DNA of 64,000 nucleotides, taken from assembly GCA_946122785.1 (NCBI GenBank), contig CAMGYJ010000004.1, positions 23,572,188-23,636,187 of the forward strand, read 5' to 3'. The position numbers were made by a program, and so were the translations under genes. Under the pieces are notes generated by a model. It made no database searches. It was not told the origin of the DNA and was given only the letters and a program-made list of their open reading frames with translations. The first letter of the stretch is position 1. Each line of letters begins with the position of its first letter. This DNA comes from Linum tenue (lineage: Eukaryota > Streptophyta > Magnoliopsida > Malpighiales > Linaceae). Below, piece by piece: positions 43,557 to 55,133 of this stretch.

Positions 43557-45363
43557 TGTTTACAACTAAAATATTTTTGGCCGGAATTAAATGCCGCATT
43601 AATTAGTCTCGGCATTTAATTCGATATCGCATGGTCAAAACGATGTCGTTTGGAGTTGAGCAATACCGTGGAGAATTTAAGCGAGACCGCGAAGAGGCTC
43701 GGCGGTACCGCGGTACTTGAAACGACATTGGGTGCGGATCATGTGTGAGTCATGCGCAGGACATGTGTTGCTGTTGGACAAGGAATGTTTTATTTTATTT
43801 TTTCCTTGTCGGAGGAGGAGAGTAACAGCACCGTTTGGAGTCAAGCAATACTGCGAAGAGATAAAACGGTGCCGCAAACCTCACAGCTCAACGGCATCGC
43901 GAGACTGGGAAACGGTGTCGTTTGGCTAAAAACCGACACCGCGACAAGCGGCATCGCGAATGAGTTAAAACGGTACCGCAAGGAAGCTCAGCGGTACCGC
44001 GGCACTGAAGACGACACCGCTCACCGGAAAATAAAAGGGGCGTCGCGCGTTTAGTTGGGGTTGGAGAATGAGTTTTTTTTCTCTAATTAATTATTATCTT
44101 TATTCCTTGTCGGAAGGGGAAAATCGGTACCGCGTGGAGACAAGCGGTATCGCGGAGAGTTAAAACGGTACCGCGAATTTAAAAACGATGCCGTGAGAGC
44201 CTGGTAAGCGGTACCGATTAATTAAAAATCATATCGGGTAAGTGACCAAAATTCACCCAGCCCAATGCGAGCGCCGACTGGCGGCGGCTCCATGGATTAA
44301 TATTTTTTGGCTATATCAGCGGTGTCATTTAATTCAAAACGGTACCGCGAGTAAGCCCAACGGTACCGCGGATTAAAAAACGACAATGTTTAAATATTTA
44401 AACAATGTCACAGAAAAAAAGCAAACAGAGCTGTTTGTAGAAGAAAACGACACCGCGGAGCTTGAAAACGATATCGCGTGAGGAATCAGCGATACCGCGG
44501 TGGTGGATAAAGTCGCGAGCTAAACAACATTCCGGTGGAGAGAGATGTCGCGGTCGCGAATCTACTGCTAGTGCGACAATGCCACGAAGTTCAATGATGC
44601 CGCAAGGCCAAAGCAACATCGTGGAGTTCAACGAAGGCCATCGACTTTGTGTGGTCAACGACGCCGAGAGATCAACAATCTAGCGGCGAGTACGCGGTGA
44701 CGAGGGTGAAATAACAATGTTGTTTTAATCGATGGCGGTATCGTGATTCGAACCATGGTACAAAGTTGATGTGTGTGCACGTGACTTTTACGCAAAGCAG
44801 AAAGAGGAGATCAAGGCAGTTGAGACACGTGGGATTTCAGGATGGAGCAGTTGAGGAAGCAGTTCCACAGAGCGTGAAGACTACGAAGTTGGTTTTAGAT
44901 AAAATCAATCCTGCAATGAGAGAGAGGGACAACCAAATCAACACAGATCAACTCTGTTCAAACTTTACCTTTTTTCTCTGTAACTCCTTCGCGGAGCTCT
45001 CCTTCCAGGAAGGATCTCCATAGTTGGTAGAAGTAGTCGTAGTCGCGGAGCTCTCCACAGGAATCTCCATAGGAGTAGCGGTAGCGTAGATTTCCTCAAA
45101 AACTCAAACACCCTCGTTCGAACGTAGTTTGGAGAGGTGTGAACCGTAGTAACGGTCGTTCTTGGTTAGAAGTCAGAGGTGCATCGATCAAATCAACGGC
45201 GCCGACATTCGGTGGCGGATATTTGACGGTCGTCTCGATTTCAGCAATCAGCGGTGCGTTTGATCAAACGGCACTGCAAGGGTTTCCACCGCGAAACATC
45301 AAATCAACATCGCCGGGAACGAATTCGGCACCGGCGGTGGCATTTGGTTTTTCCGAGGAAACA
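43557..45363 (+). repeat. 3' LTR of element H
   Basis: 1807 bp, TGTTTACAAC...GAGGAAACA, nearly identical to 39066-40873. Confidence 0.9.
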
Positions 45364-46079
45364 GGTGCCTTTTGAGATTTTGTTTTATTTGGAACGAAGA
45401 GGGAGACTTTGGCTAGCGCGGTAATCCTTTATGGAGGGCCAAAATTTTTGGAATTTTGGAGCCAATTTTTTGAAGAGCCAAAATTTAGAATTGGGAAGCG
45501 GGTAAATATTGCGGGAGAGCCAAATTCTCGTGGTTTGTAAAAGGAGTTGTAATTTAACGAGATTTGTAATTATTTAGCTTAGTTGTGGAAAATTTTTGGA
45601 GTCTCGATTCTATTTGTTTTTTCGAAAAAGTCTCAAATCTATATTTGTTTAATATTAGAGTAGTAAAAGTTGGACTGATTTTAAATTTCTAATATTGGAA
45701 TTTGAAAGAGTCAAAATTTATCGTTTTGTGATCCAAAAACAATTTTTTTGAAAATATTTCTTATTTTCAACTAAAATTTGCAGAAGTGAATTGTAAAATT
45801 GTTGACGATAACTAACCATGACTAGTATTTAATCACGGGAAATTAAGACTAAAAAACACGTAAACCAATTCCTGTGATAAGAACTATACAATCGAATACG
45901 GTAATTTTTCGCGTGATTACTAGTATACTTCTTAGTACGGCAAAAAATCTCGTGAATAGCATCCCGTGACTAGAAAACTGTTTTCCTGTAGTGGTATGTT
46001 CTTCTCAATGACTGAATACAAAATTGACTTAACTAACATTCTTCACATAACATACGTTATAGCTTATACTAACAATTTC

Positions 46080-47060
46080 ATAACATATAACTATAGTATA
46101 GGGTATAGGGTCACGGTTTAGAGTTCAGTGTTTGCATGTTTGGGTTATGGACTTATGGTTGTGATTTAGGATAGTGTATGGTTGATGGTTAAGGTTAGTT
46201 ATAGGTTTCAGATTTAAAATGGTGTTATAGGGTTAGGGTTTAGGGTTTATATCTGGTTATGCTTTATGATAGATATTTTGGTTTTTATAGTTTATTAATT
46301 AATTTGATTTTAACAATTAGTTTAACATGTGATTGTACATCTTAAATATATCATATTCAAATGACATTCTGACCAACGGATCGAACAACAAATTAGTATT
46401 TTTGTGAAAAGAAAGAAGGAAACAAATTTGGTGTTTTCAATTTTTTGGTTTTTCATAATTTTAGCTTTTGAAATATGAATCTTTAACTTTTATATGGAGG
46501 GCATGACTAGTTAAAATTATTCTTATATGCTTTGAAGGCTAATATATATATGTATGTAATTGTTTATGGGCTATTAAAGAAATTAACCATTAGTTACAAC
46601 AATTTATACTAAACTTGATAAGTAATCTTTGACGGTTCGTTGTTTAGGATATAAAGTATATGGTTAGGGTATAAGGTACATATGGTTTAGGGTGTATATG
46701 GTTAGGGTATAAGATATTGATGGTTTTGACGGTTCCAAGTTTTTTATTACATATGTTCACTTGAAGTCATTTGAAGTCTTTAACGCTAGGAGATCCCTTT
46801 TTAATTTATGTTTATGGTACGTGGTTAGGATACAATGTATGTGGTGTAAAGTATAGGATATATGGTTAGGGTATAACAATTAGCAAATATCACTTTTTAT
46901 CTATGTTTTGAAAATCAAAGTATGAATTTCACTTTTAAATTAACTATACTAGCAAAATCACAATTCAAAGACATATGGTTAGGGTATAGGGTATAGGTTA
47001 TGTGGTTAGTATATAATGTATTGATGGTTTAGGGTATACAATCAACAACATATACTAACT
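46080..47060 (+). repeat. Degenerate TTAGGG/TATGGTTAGGGTATA repeats
   Basis: AT-rich zone with many GGTTAGGGTATA-like words; 46226-46250 has GGGTTAGGGTTTAGGGTTT, close to the plant telomere repeat. Part of the hAT-type element; not a telomere. Confidence 0.55.
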
Positions 47061-47639
47061 TAATATTGTTGATTTAGGGTAAGGCTAACTGTATAGGATA
47101 TATGCTATTGAGTAAGTTATGATTGAAGTAACAATAATTTTACTAAATTTGATAGCTAATCTTTAATGGTTCAATTTTTAGGATAATTCGAACAATTTTA
47201 CAAATAACTCGTTTGGCAACAGTTTACTGAAGTTATTTGGGCAATGAGTTATTTCGAAATAACTCCTTTTATCACTATGCTTTTGCCAAATACCACACGC
47301 CAAATATCAGATTTGCATGGTTATACTAAACGAGATACTTTAATCCAATTACTACTGAATTAATCTAAAATATCAAATAAACAATTAATGGTGTCTTTTG
47401 GTTGCAAATATTGATATCACCATTACTATTAGCTATAATACTTTACCAATTATGATTAATTACATAACAAGTTTGCAAGTCATACAAATTGATTTAACAT
47501 TTTGACTAGTTTTTTTCAAAAAAATAAAGTATATATATACGAGGTAGAAATAAAATGGTTAAAAGTTGAGAAAATATTTTAAATTAGTGTAATAAAATGT
47601 GTAAGTTGGTAATGAGTAATGAGTTAAGTTACTTGATGT

Positions 47640-47850
47640 GTTGGCCCGAACAACCCGAAACCCGATCCGCCCGCAACCCGCCCGACCCAAAACCCGATGA
47701 ACCCGCAACCCGATTGAACCCGAACCCGGAGAACCCGCAACCCGACTAACCCGCAACCCGTTTGAACCCGAACCAGATGAACCCAAAGCCGACTAACCCG
47801 CAACCCATTTGAATCCGAACCCGATTGAACCCCGCCCGAACCCGCCCGAT
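47640..47850 (+). repeat. Right subterminal ACCCGCAACCCG array
   Basis: Units such as AACCCGCAACCCGATTGAACC up to the right terminus at 47850. Same strand orientation as the left array rather than inverted. Confidence 0.85.
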
Positions 47851-48193
47851 TGACACCTATAGTGGGGATTCAAACCCAGGACTTCTTGCACATAATAAAC
47901 AACTAAACCAGTTGTGCCAAGACCACTTATGAAATTTATTGGGAAAAAAACAATATATATCATAACTGCTGGGTGGCGGTGCGATTTGCAACCAAACCGC
48001 CCTGTCCCCATGCGGTCAACAAAACCGCCCCCTGTCCGTGCGGTTTTCATCGAAAACCGCGCCCCGGGTCGCTGTTTTCGTCTAAACCGTTGGTTTGGGT
48101 GGCGGTTTTGGGAAAGGGTGTTATTTTTGGAATTTTGGGGCTGGGTGCTATTTATGGAATTTTTTTTAAACAATGCTATTCTGGAAAAATCCC

Positions 48194-48943
48194 AGTTGTA
48201 CTTTTTTCACTTGGGTATTGTGAAACCCTAACTATTTGCCATGTAGTTGTTGGGTGAATTGAATGATTGTTTATGGGTGTTGTTTAATTCAATGATTGAG
48301 GTATTTTCCATTGATTGTGCATGTTTGTGCTTAGCAATCCAATTGGCCATTCTAACCTAGATGAGAAGGAAAACCCCATTTCAAGAGAGGCTCAATTGAG
48401 TTGGGATTCCTTGGGCTTTTTAAGCCACCCATCTAGGTTAATGTAAGGCAAACCTCTATGTTGAATTAAGCAATTTGGTTAAGCGCGAGTAAGCCGACTA
48501 ACCATTGGGTTGAGTGAGAGAGTAAGTCAACCATCGATTGCTTTAACCAAGAGGGCTACTTGAGTAGCCTATAATGTATCCCTTGGTTTGGCTAACGAGA
48601 GTGTGGTCTACGACCATAGTTTCGTTTCCTAGCAGTTCGCGGTCACCTTGTCCGTAAAAATTAGTTCAATTCCTCGTGCCATGGTAGTAGTTCGGGGGGA
48701 GCAACACCCAAGTAATCCTTCTCATATAGAGCTTTCAAAACCGTTTACTTTTTCCTTGCTTTACTTTAATTAGCATTCTTTTCAACCAAAACCGATTCGC
48801 TAGATAATGTTTCAAACAATTGAAGTAGGGGTACACGGACCGACCTGAGTCGATATTTAAACATACTTGACCTGTATTGCACCCTACTAAGGTTTATACT
48901 TGGACCTTAGCCGGGAATTAAATGTGATATTCGGGACAAGTCA
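48194..48943 (+). repeat. LTR of element I, second part
   Basis: Continues the LTR after the Mutator-type element (CACTTGGGTATTG...) to GACAAGTCA at 48943. Matches the D LTR mid-section and the C LTR end. Confidence 0.8.
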
Positions 48944-48949
48944 AGTTTT

Positions 48950-48967
48950 TGGCGCCGTTGTCGGGGA
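48950..48967 (+). other. Primer-binding site (tRNA-Asp), element I
   Basis: TGGCGCCGTTGTCGGGGA, one mismatch. Confidence 0.9.
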
Positions 48968-48991
48968 TCAACGGTCCGTTAACTTGAAAAA

Positions 48992-49086
48992 GTTGTTTGG
49001 TGTTAATCTAGCTTTTAATTTCAAGTTTTGAAAGTGTTTGTGCTTTGCTTGTGCTAGACTTGGTATTGTTTTCTAAGTGTGTGTAG
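48992..49086 (+). other. Predicted leader intron, element I
   Basis: 95-bp T-rich GT-AG interval: GAAAAA|GTTGTTTGG ... GTGTGTAG|GGAGGTGC, nine bases before the gag ATG. K has the homologous interval. C has the flanks joined without it. Confidence 0.5.
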
Positions 49087-49094
49087 GGAGGTGC

Positions 49095-50215
49095 ATGACC
49101 CGAAGCAATCCGACAACTTTGCTACCATGTGACGAGGACATAAACCGAACTCTCTGACACCTAGCACAAGAGAGGGAGCTAGAGGAGGCAAGGAGGATAA
49201 GTGAAGAAGTGGAAGGTGAACCCGACAATGGAGTAGAAATGGCGGGGAACCAAAGAGAAGCAAGAGCCGCCCAAGCTCGTAACTTAAATGATGCGGCGGC
49301 AGAAGAGAAAGTCTCGAGGACAATGGGATATTATATGGCCCCATGGCCGGCAGACATTCAATCGCCAATCTTGCACCCTCTCGTGGCGGCCAAGAATTTT
49401 CAGATCAAGCCGGCTCTAGTGACCATGATACAAAACAATGCTTTGTTCCACGGTCTTCCGAGCGAGTCACCAAGAGAGCACATGCAGAGATTCCTGGAGC
49501 TCGTGGGAAGCTTGAAAATCAATGGCATGCCGGCTGATGCTTTGCAATTGAGGCTTTTCCCATACTCACTAGTGGGGAAAGCAATCCGGTGGCTAAACAA
49601 CCGCCTGCCTCGTTCAATCACCTCATGGGATGATCTTCTCAACAAATTCATGACCTGCTACTCCCCACCTTCGAAGACGGCCGAGGGGAGGAAGAAGATC
49701 ACCCATTTCGAGCAAGAAGAAGATGAGACCTTTAGGGATGCTTGGGAGAGATTCTCCAATTACTTTCTTCAATGCCCTCAACATGGGTTCGAGGAGCAGT
49801 TTCGGATTGAAACTTTCTACGGTGAACTAATCCAAGAAGACAAAATTCTCATTGACTCTCTATGTCAAGGGAAATTGATGAATATGACTCCACCGCAAGT
49901 AACCGAATTGCTCGAGGATATGGCCCTCAAGGGGTACGATTGGGGTTTGACGAGGAGCGCAAAAAGAAGTAATGATAGATGAGTGAGAAATGTGGTAGCT
50001 AGCGCTCCACTTGAGGGGAAGCTTGACAAGTTGATCAAGGTAATTCTTTAAGATAAGAAGCAAGGAAAGAAGCCGCTAATGTCTTGTGACTAGTGTTTGA
50101 GTACTAGCCATGAGACGGCGGAATGCCAAGCAATGAAAGAGGCAACCACTCCGGAGGAACAAGTCAACTTCGTGGCAAATTCTAGGGCTAATAACCCGTA
50201 TAGCAATACTTATAA
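49095..50215 (+). pseudogene. gag of element I (5' part)
   Basis: ATG 49095 (MTRSNPTTLLPCDEDIN). Same frame throughout with four nonsense codons (TGA 49155-49157, TGA 49980-49982, TAA near 50048, TAG in the zinc knuckle near 50090) and no frameshift. Capsid motifs YYMAPWPADIQSPILHP and DAWERFSNYFLQC. The knuckle would be CX2CX4HX4C but Trp is a stop. Interrupted at 50220 by the copia element. Confidence 0.85.
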
Positions 50216-50220
50216 TCCCG

Positions 50221-50567
50221 TGTTATAAAGGGGCTGCTACGGATCGGGAAATTGCCGGAATCGATAAAGCAAGAATACGAAAGCGAGAATCGAAAAACAC
50301 AGACACACGATTTACGTGGTTCACTAACACGATGTGTGTTAGCTACGTCCACGAGCGAGAGAGAGCCAGTTTCACTATATTGAGGAGATTACAGATTACA
50401 GAGGAGTATGAGAAGTATTTATAGTACTTCTCCATGTGGGTCTAAACCTAATCCAATCTGGCAAAGGAAAAGGTTACAGACAAGGCCCAGAACCCGAACC
50501 CAAATAACAGCGAGACCCCCGATTACCAGTCGTAGCGGTTGATAGTCCGATTCAAGTCACATCAACA
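50221..50567 (-). repeat. 3' LTR of copia element
   Basis: TGTTATAAAG...CACATCAACA, 347 bp. Confidence 0.93.
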
Positions 50568-50630
50568 GAATTATCCTGATGTACTCTGCTCCTTCTCTCT
50601 CTCCCGCCATCAATGCCCCACAGGGCGGAG

Positions 50631-51290
50631 TCACCCACTCAAGACATTCAGCAAGTCCAAGCAGTGTTGGAACTTGCCATGTGGAACCGGCTTCGTGAAC
50701 ATATCAGCAGGATTAGTGCCAACCTTCTTCACCTTAATCCTCTTCTCTGTCCTCAAGAAATGATATCTCACATCAATGTGCTTAGTCCTCTCATGGTGGA
50801 CTTGATCCTTGGCCAACCATATTGCACTCAAACTGTCGCAATACACCACTGCCTGATCATGATGTAGACCCAGATCACCAACCAGTTCCTTCAACCATAT
50901 TCCTTCCTTAGCAGCTTCTGTCAACGCAATATACTCTGCCTCAGTAGTAGATAATGTCACCGCCGACTGCAGAGTTGCCTTCCAGCTCACTACAGAACTC
51001 CCAAGAGTGAATACATAACCGGTCATCGATCTCCTCGTGTCAACATCTCCAGCATAGTCCGAGTCAGAATACCCAGACACCAAGCACTCTACATCACTTC
51101 CGAAGCTAATCCCCACGTCAGGTGTACCCTTAAGGTACCGGAAGATCCTCTTCACAGCCTGCCAATGCTCCTTACCAGGTTGTATCATGAACCTGCTAAC
51201 AACACTAACAGCATGTGCAAGATCAGGTCTAGTGCATACCATAGCGTACATCAAGCTACCTAGTACCTACTGCACTAGCATATGGGACTC
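50631..51290 (-). pseudogene. RNase H region of copia element
   Basis: Removes RNA from the RNA-DNA hybrid. Motifs [77 protein letters not shown] and PADMFTKPV, ending at a TGA at 50631-50633. It is separated from RT by a frameshift near 51265. Confidence 0.9.
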
Positions 51291-51417
51291 TCGACATGTA
51301 CTCCTTCTCAGCCTCTGACTGCGGTGCATAAGCTGAGGATAGATGAACATTTGAAGCACTAGGAGTATTTAAGGGCTTTGCTGAAGACATGCCAAACCTC
51401 GACAATATCTTCTGGAT

Positions 51418-52370
51418 TTAGCTCTTCTGTGACAAGAAAAGCTTCTTCTTCGACTTGTCCCTGTAAATCTCCATACCCAAGATCTTTTGAGCAGCTCCCA
51501 AATCCTTCATCTCAAACTCAGCACTGAGAAGCCCCTTCAACTTCTGGATATCAGACTTCGACCTCGCAGCTATGAGCATATCATCCACATACAGAACTAG
51601 ATATATCATCGAACCATCCTCTGCCTTGTTGTGATACACACAACAATCATATGGACTTCTGTTGTAGCCCAGCTCAAGCATGTAACTGTCAAATCTCTTG
51701 TACCACTGCCTCGGAGACTGCTTAAGTCCATACAAGGACTTCTTCAGCTTACAAACATAGTCTTCTTTTCCCGGAACCTCGAATCCTTCTGGCTGAGTCA
51801 TGTAAATTTCTTCCTCCAACTCTCCATGTAGGAAAGCTGTCTTCACGTCTAGCTGCTCGAGTTCCAAGTCATAATGTGCCACTATTGCTAGTAGCATTCT
51901 GATCGAAGTATGTCTGACCACTGGTGAGAAAATCTCATTGTAGTCAACTCCTTCCCTCTGCGAGAAGCCTCGTGCAACCACCAGAGCTTTAAATTTCATG
52001 CCCTCTTTAGAAGTGATTCCTTCCTTCTTCTTGTAGATCCACTTGCTAGTAGCACTCTGATCGAAGTATGTCTGACCACTGGTGAGAAAATCTCATTGTA
52101 GTCAACTCCTTCCCTCTGCGAGAAGCCTCGTGCAACCACCCGAGCTTTAAATTTCATGCCCTCTTTAGAAGTGATTCCTTCCTTCTTCTTGTAGATCCAC
52201 TTGTTTGTAACAATCTTCCTTCCCTGTGGTCGTTTGACTAGCTCCCAAGTCTAATTCCTGTCATGGGATTCCATCTCATCTCCCATTGCGGCAAGCCACT
52301 GATCAGCTTCACCACCCGAAACTGCTTCTCTATAGGAATGTGGCTCTCCTGCATCCACTTCCTCAGCAAC
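51418..52370 (-). pseudogene. Reverse transcriptase (RVT_2) of copia element
   Basis: Motifs NKWIYKKKEG, VVARGFSQREGVDYNEIFSPVVRH, LDVKTAFLHGELEEEIYM, SLYGLKQSPRQWYKRF and the catalytic YVDDM. Its N-terminal part is present twice because of a 158-bp duplication, which shifts the frame (158 is not a multiple of three). A stop follows LFLSQKS at 51418-51420. Confidence 0.9.
51888..52203. repeat. 158-bp tandem duplication in copia RT
   Basis: 51888-52045 and 52046-52203 are almost identical (two differences seen) and start CTAGTAGCA. It duplicates the start of the RT domain. Confidence 0.92.
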
Positions 52371-53693
52371 CTAAAATGAATACGCCACCATGTCCTCGAA
52401 GCCATACCTCTGTGGAGGTACTCCTACAGTCGCTCTCTTCGATCTACCGGAAGCAATAGACTGTTTAGCTCGTGCACTGGACTCTGAACTTTCTGGCTCT
52501 GCAAAGACATCCTCATCATGTTGATCTTCTCCACCTTGGTGCTCAAACTCACTCTCGTTGAGAGTTTGCAACTCCACCTATTTATCAACATTCCTGCTAC
52601 CTTCAACAACAGTAACCTTCAACATGGGGTTAAACATAGACTTCTCATCAAATATCACATTTCTACTAAGTATAACTCGATGCTCAGAAGGTGACCAGAC
52701 TCGAAATCCCTTAACTCCATCTCCGTAACCCACAAATACACCCTCCTTTGCCCTTGGGTTCAGTTTACCCTCATCCACATGATAATAAACAGGACACCCA
52801 AAAACTTTAAGTGAAGAGTAATCAGCAGGCTTACCATACCACACCTCATAAGGAGTCTTCAACTCGATACCTGTGTGAGGTCCACGGTTAATCAGGAAGC
52901 ACGCCATGTTCACTGCTTCTGCCCAGAATCTTCTCTCTAATCCAGCATTAGAGAGCATGCACCGTGCTCTCTCCAACAATGTCTGGTTCATCCTTTCTGC
53001 AACGCCATTCTGCTGGGGTGTATCTCTAACAGTGCGATGATGGGCAATCCCTTCATCCTTGCAGAATTCGTTGAAATCAGAACTGCAGAACTCTAGACCA
53101 TTGTCCGTTCGCAGCTTCTTGATCTTCTTCCCGGTCTGATTCTCCAGCAATTTCTTCCACTGCTTGAACTTCGTGAAAGCCTCACTTTTCTGCTTCATCA
53201 TGAAAATCCAAGTAAATCTCGAATAATCATCAATAATGGACAGAAAATACCTGCTGCCTCCAATGGATTCAACTCGTGAAGGACCCCAACAGTCGGAGTG
53301 GAGGTAATCCAGTATCCCCTTCGTCCGATGGATACCCTTCTTGGGAAACTTGCTGCGATGTAGCTTCCCAAACACACAATGCTCACAGAATTCCAAATTC
53401 TCCACCTTGTGCCCGCAAAGAAGATCCCTCTTCGATAGAACTTGCATCCCCCGTTCACTCATATGCCCCAATCTCATGTGCCAGAGAGTGGTCATATCTT
53501 CCTGATGAACCTGAGACGATGCAACTGCAGCAGAACCAGACAACATAGACCCTTGTAATGCATACAAGGTCCCACGCTTCACGCCCTTTAGTACCTTCCT
53601 CGAACCCTTGCAGACATACACAACTCCACCTTTTTCTTTGAAGCTGAAGCCCTTGCTGTCGAGTAGACTCAAGGAGATCAGGTTCTTTGTCAT
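52371..53693 (-). pseudogene. Integrase of copia element
   Basis: GAG-pre-integrase zinc region (HMRLGHMSERG...CEHCVFGK), catalytic D in LHSDCWGP, D in LRTDNGLEF and E in GVAERMNQTLLERAR, then YEVWYGKPADYSSLKVFGC and VGYGDGVKGFRVW. Continuous from 53693 to a TAG at 52578-52580, then on to 52371 with an acidic linker. Catalytic triad is intact. Confidence 0.92.
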
Positions 53694-53983
53694 TCGTGGA
53701 AATGCCTGACATCATTCACGGTACAGAACGAACCATTATGTGTCCGAACCTTTATGGACCCGATTCCAACAACCTTGCAGACAGCTCCATTAGCCATGAC
53801 CACGTTGCCACCATCTATCTGCTCATAGGTTGTGAAGCAATCCCTGTTCGGAGATATATGGTATGAGGCTACAGTATCCAGAAACCACACATCACCACGA
53901 TGTGCCTTCTCATCTACAGCCAAGGCGAGATCGTCTTCAGAACTGTTGTCCACTTCTGCCACGGCAACTGAACCTTGTTTCTT
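53690..53983 (-). pseudogene. Protease of copia element, active site altered
   Basis: WFLDTVASYHISPNRD replaces the usual D(S/T)GAS: codon 53870-53872 is GTA (Val) instead of Gly. Followed by VVMANGAVCKVVGIGSI. A one-base loss near 53700 shifts the frame before integrase. Confidence 0.85.
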
Positions 53984-54733
53984 CTATTGCCCTCTTCTCT
54001 TGGGACAGTTGTACTTCCAATTCCCCACTTCCTTACAGTTGTGACAAGCATCACCTGGCTGTGGACCGGGACCCTTGGAATTCTTGCTCGAATTCCCTTT
54101 ACCAGATTTCTTCTTTCCCTTTCCACCTGTAACAGCCAAACCCGATGCCTCGCCACCTGTACCAGATCCGGACGCCTTATGTCTGATCTCTCTCGTATGA
54201 AGAGCAGACCTGACATCCTCCAACGACACGCTTTCTTTACCGGCAATAAAAGAATCAACGAAATTCTCATATGAACTCGGCAAAGAAACAAGCAGGATTA
54301 GGGCAGCATCCTCGTCATCAACTTGAACATCTATATTATGCAGATCCAGCAAAATAGAGTTAAGTTGTTCGAGATGTTCCCTCAAAGGCATACCTTCTTG
54401 CATCCTCAAGCTGAACAACCGTTGCTTGAGATGCAGCTTGTTGTTTAGAGACTTCGTCATATACAGACTCTCCAGTTTCAACCACAAGCCCGCGGCAGTC
54501 TTCTCAGCAGCGACTTCAATGATGACGTCATCAGACAACGATAGCATGATGGTCGAGTGGGCCTTCTCCTCCAGGGTATTCCACTCATCGTCATCGACCG
54601 CTGCCTTCTTCTGTTTCGCAGACAGCGGCCCCTACAGCCCTTGCTGTTTTAATAAAGCCTGCATCTTGATCTGTCATATAGCGAAGCTGTTCTTCCTCGT
54701 GAACTTTTCGATCTTCATGTTCACCGACGTCAT
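53984..54733 (-). pseudogene. gag of copia element
   Basis: ATG 54733. Nonsense codons TGA 54674-54676 (Trp in relatives, family knowledge) and TAG 54632-54634. UBN2-type gag follows (LWLKLESLYMTKSLNNKLHLKQRL...LPSSYENFV). The zinc knuckle reads CHNCKEVGNWKYNC: the His of CX2CX4HX4C is Asn, so metal binding is doubtful. A TAG at 53984-53986 separates gag from protease in the same frame. Confidence 0.9.
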
Positions 54734-54772
54734 TCTTCTGAATCGAAAACCCTAGCCTGATTTCCAGCCGCG

Positions 54773-54784
54773 GCTCTGATACCA
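54773..54784 (-). other. Primer-binding site (tRNA-iMet), copia element
   Basis: Minus strand TGGTATCAGAGC two bases from the LTR. Confidence 0.92.
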
Positions 54785-54786
54785 CT

Positions 54787-55133
54787 TGTTATAAACGTGC
54801 TGCTACGGATCGGGAAATCGCCAGAATCGATAAAGCAAGAATACGAAAGCGAGAATCGAAAAACACAGACACACGATTTACATGGTTCACTAACACGATG
54901 TGTGTTAGCTACGTCCACGGGCGAGAGAGAGCCAGTTTCACTATATTGAGGAGATTACAGATTACAGAGGAGTATGAGAAGTATTTATAGTACTTCTCCA
55001 TGTGGGTCTAAACCTAATCCAATCTGGCAAAGGAAACGGTTACAGACCAGGCCCAGAACCCGAACCCAAATAACAGCGAGACCCCCGATTACCAGTCGTA
55101 GCGGCTGATAGTCCGATTCAAGTCACATCAACA
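54787..55133 (-). repeat. 5' LTR of copia element
   Basis: TGTTATAAACG...CACATCAACA, 347 bp. Confidence 0.93.

Larger units (their letters stand above)
39066..45363 (+). mobile_element. Non-autonomous LTR retrotransposon H with unknown ORFs
   Basis: Two near-identical LTRs (about 15 differences by eye over 1.8 kb), an exact 5-bp duplication GGTGC (39061-39065 and 45364-45368), a primer site and a polypurine tract. The 2.7 kb interior codes for no gag, protease, RT or integrase that I recognise, only two unfamiliar overlapping open frames. It is the youngest-looking element in the window. Confidence 0.85.
38877..45993. mobile_element. CACTA-like remnant hosting element H
   Basis: The right edge, read on the minus strand, begins CACTACAGGAAAACAG, a CACTA-type terminus, followed by subterminal words such as GTCACGGGA and CCGTGATTAAATACTA. 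The left edge (38877) reads CACTGTTACTCC then TGTGATTAAATACTAATCAC, matching the subterminal part. The left terminus is imperfect and no 3-bp duplication is evident, so extent is tentative. About 0.8 kb excluding H. Confidence 0.4.
38066..47861. mobile_element. hAT-type transposon without transposase
   Basis: Ends TATAGGTGTCAA (38066-38077) and TTGACACCTATA (47850-47861), with an exact 8-bp target duplication GTGGGGAT (38058-38065 and 47862-47869), both typical of hAT elements. 9.8 kb long, of which 6.3 kb is element H. The subterminal zones are arrays of ACCCGCAACCCG. No transposase found. Confidence 0.82.
37177..48193. mobile_element. Mutator-type non-autonomous transposon (outer)
   Basis: Terminal inverted repeats of at least 160 bp with ends GGATTTTTCCA(A/G)AA, flanked by a 9-bp duplication AGTT(A/G)TACT (37168-37176 and 48194-48202, one mismatch). 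Without the hAT-type insert it is about 1.2 kb. It has no transposase. An internal inverted repeat (37580-37660 against 37770-37860) would form a hairpin. Superfamily assignment rests on the 9-bp duplication and long inverted repeats. Confidence 0.75.
50221..55133 (-). mobile_element. Tork-type Ty1/copia retrotransposon
   Basis: 4913 bp with two 347-bp LTRs (50221-50567 and 54787-55133, a few differences), exact 5-bp duplication TCCCG (50216-50220 and 55134-55138), tRNA-iMet primer site, and gag-PR-IN-RT-RH in copia order on the minus strand. The RNase H end ([24 protein letters not shown]) resembles Tnt1/Tork elements. Coding sequence carries nonsense codons, a frameshift and a tandem duplication, so it is inactive. 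Confidence 0.92.

Noticed and set aside
46226..46250. Telomere or telomere junction
   Set aside because: Only two or three degenerate TTTAGGG units in AT-rich DNA inside a hAT-type element.
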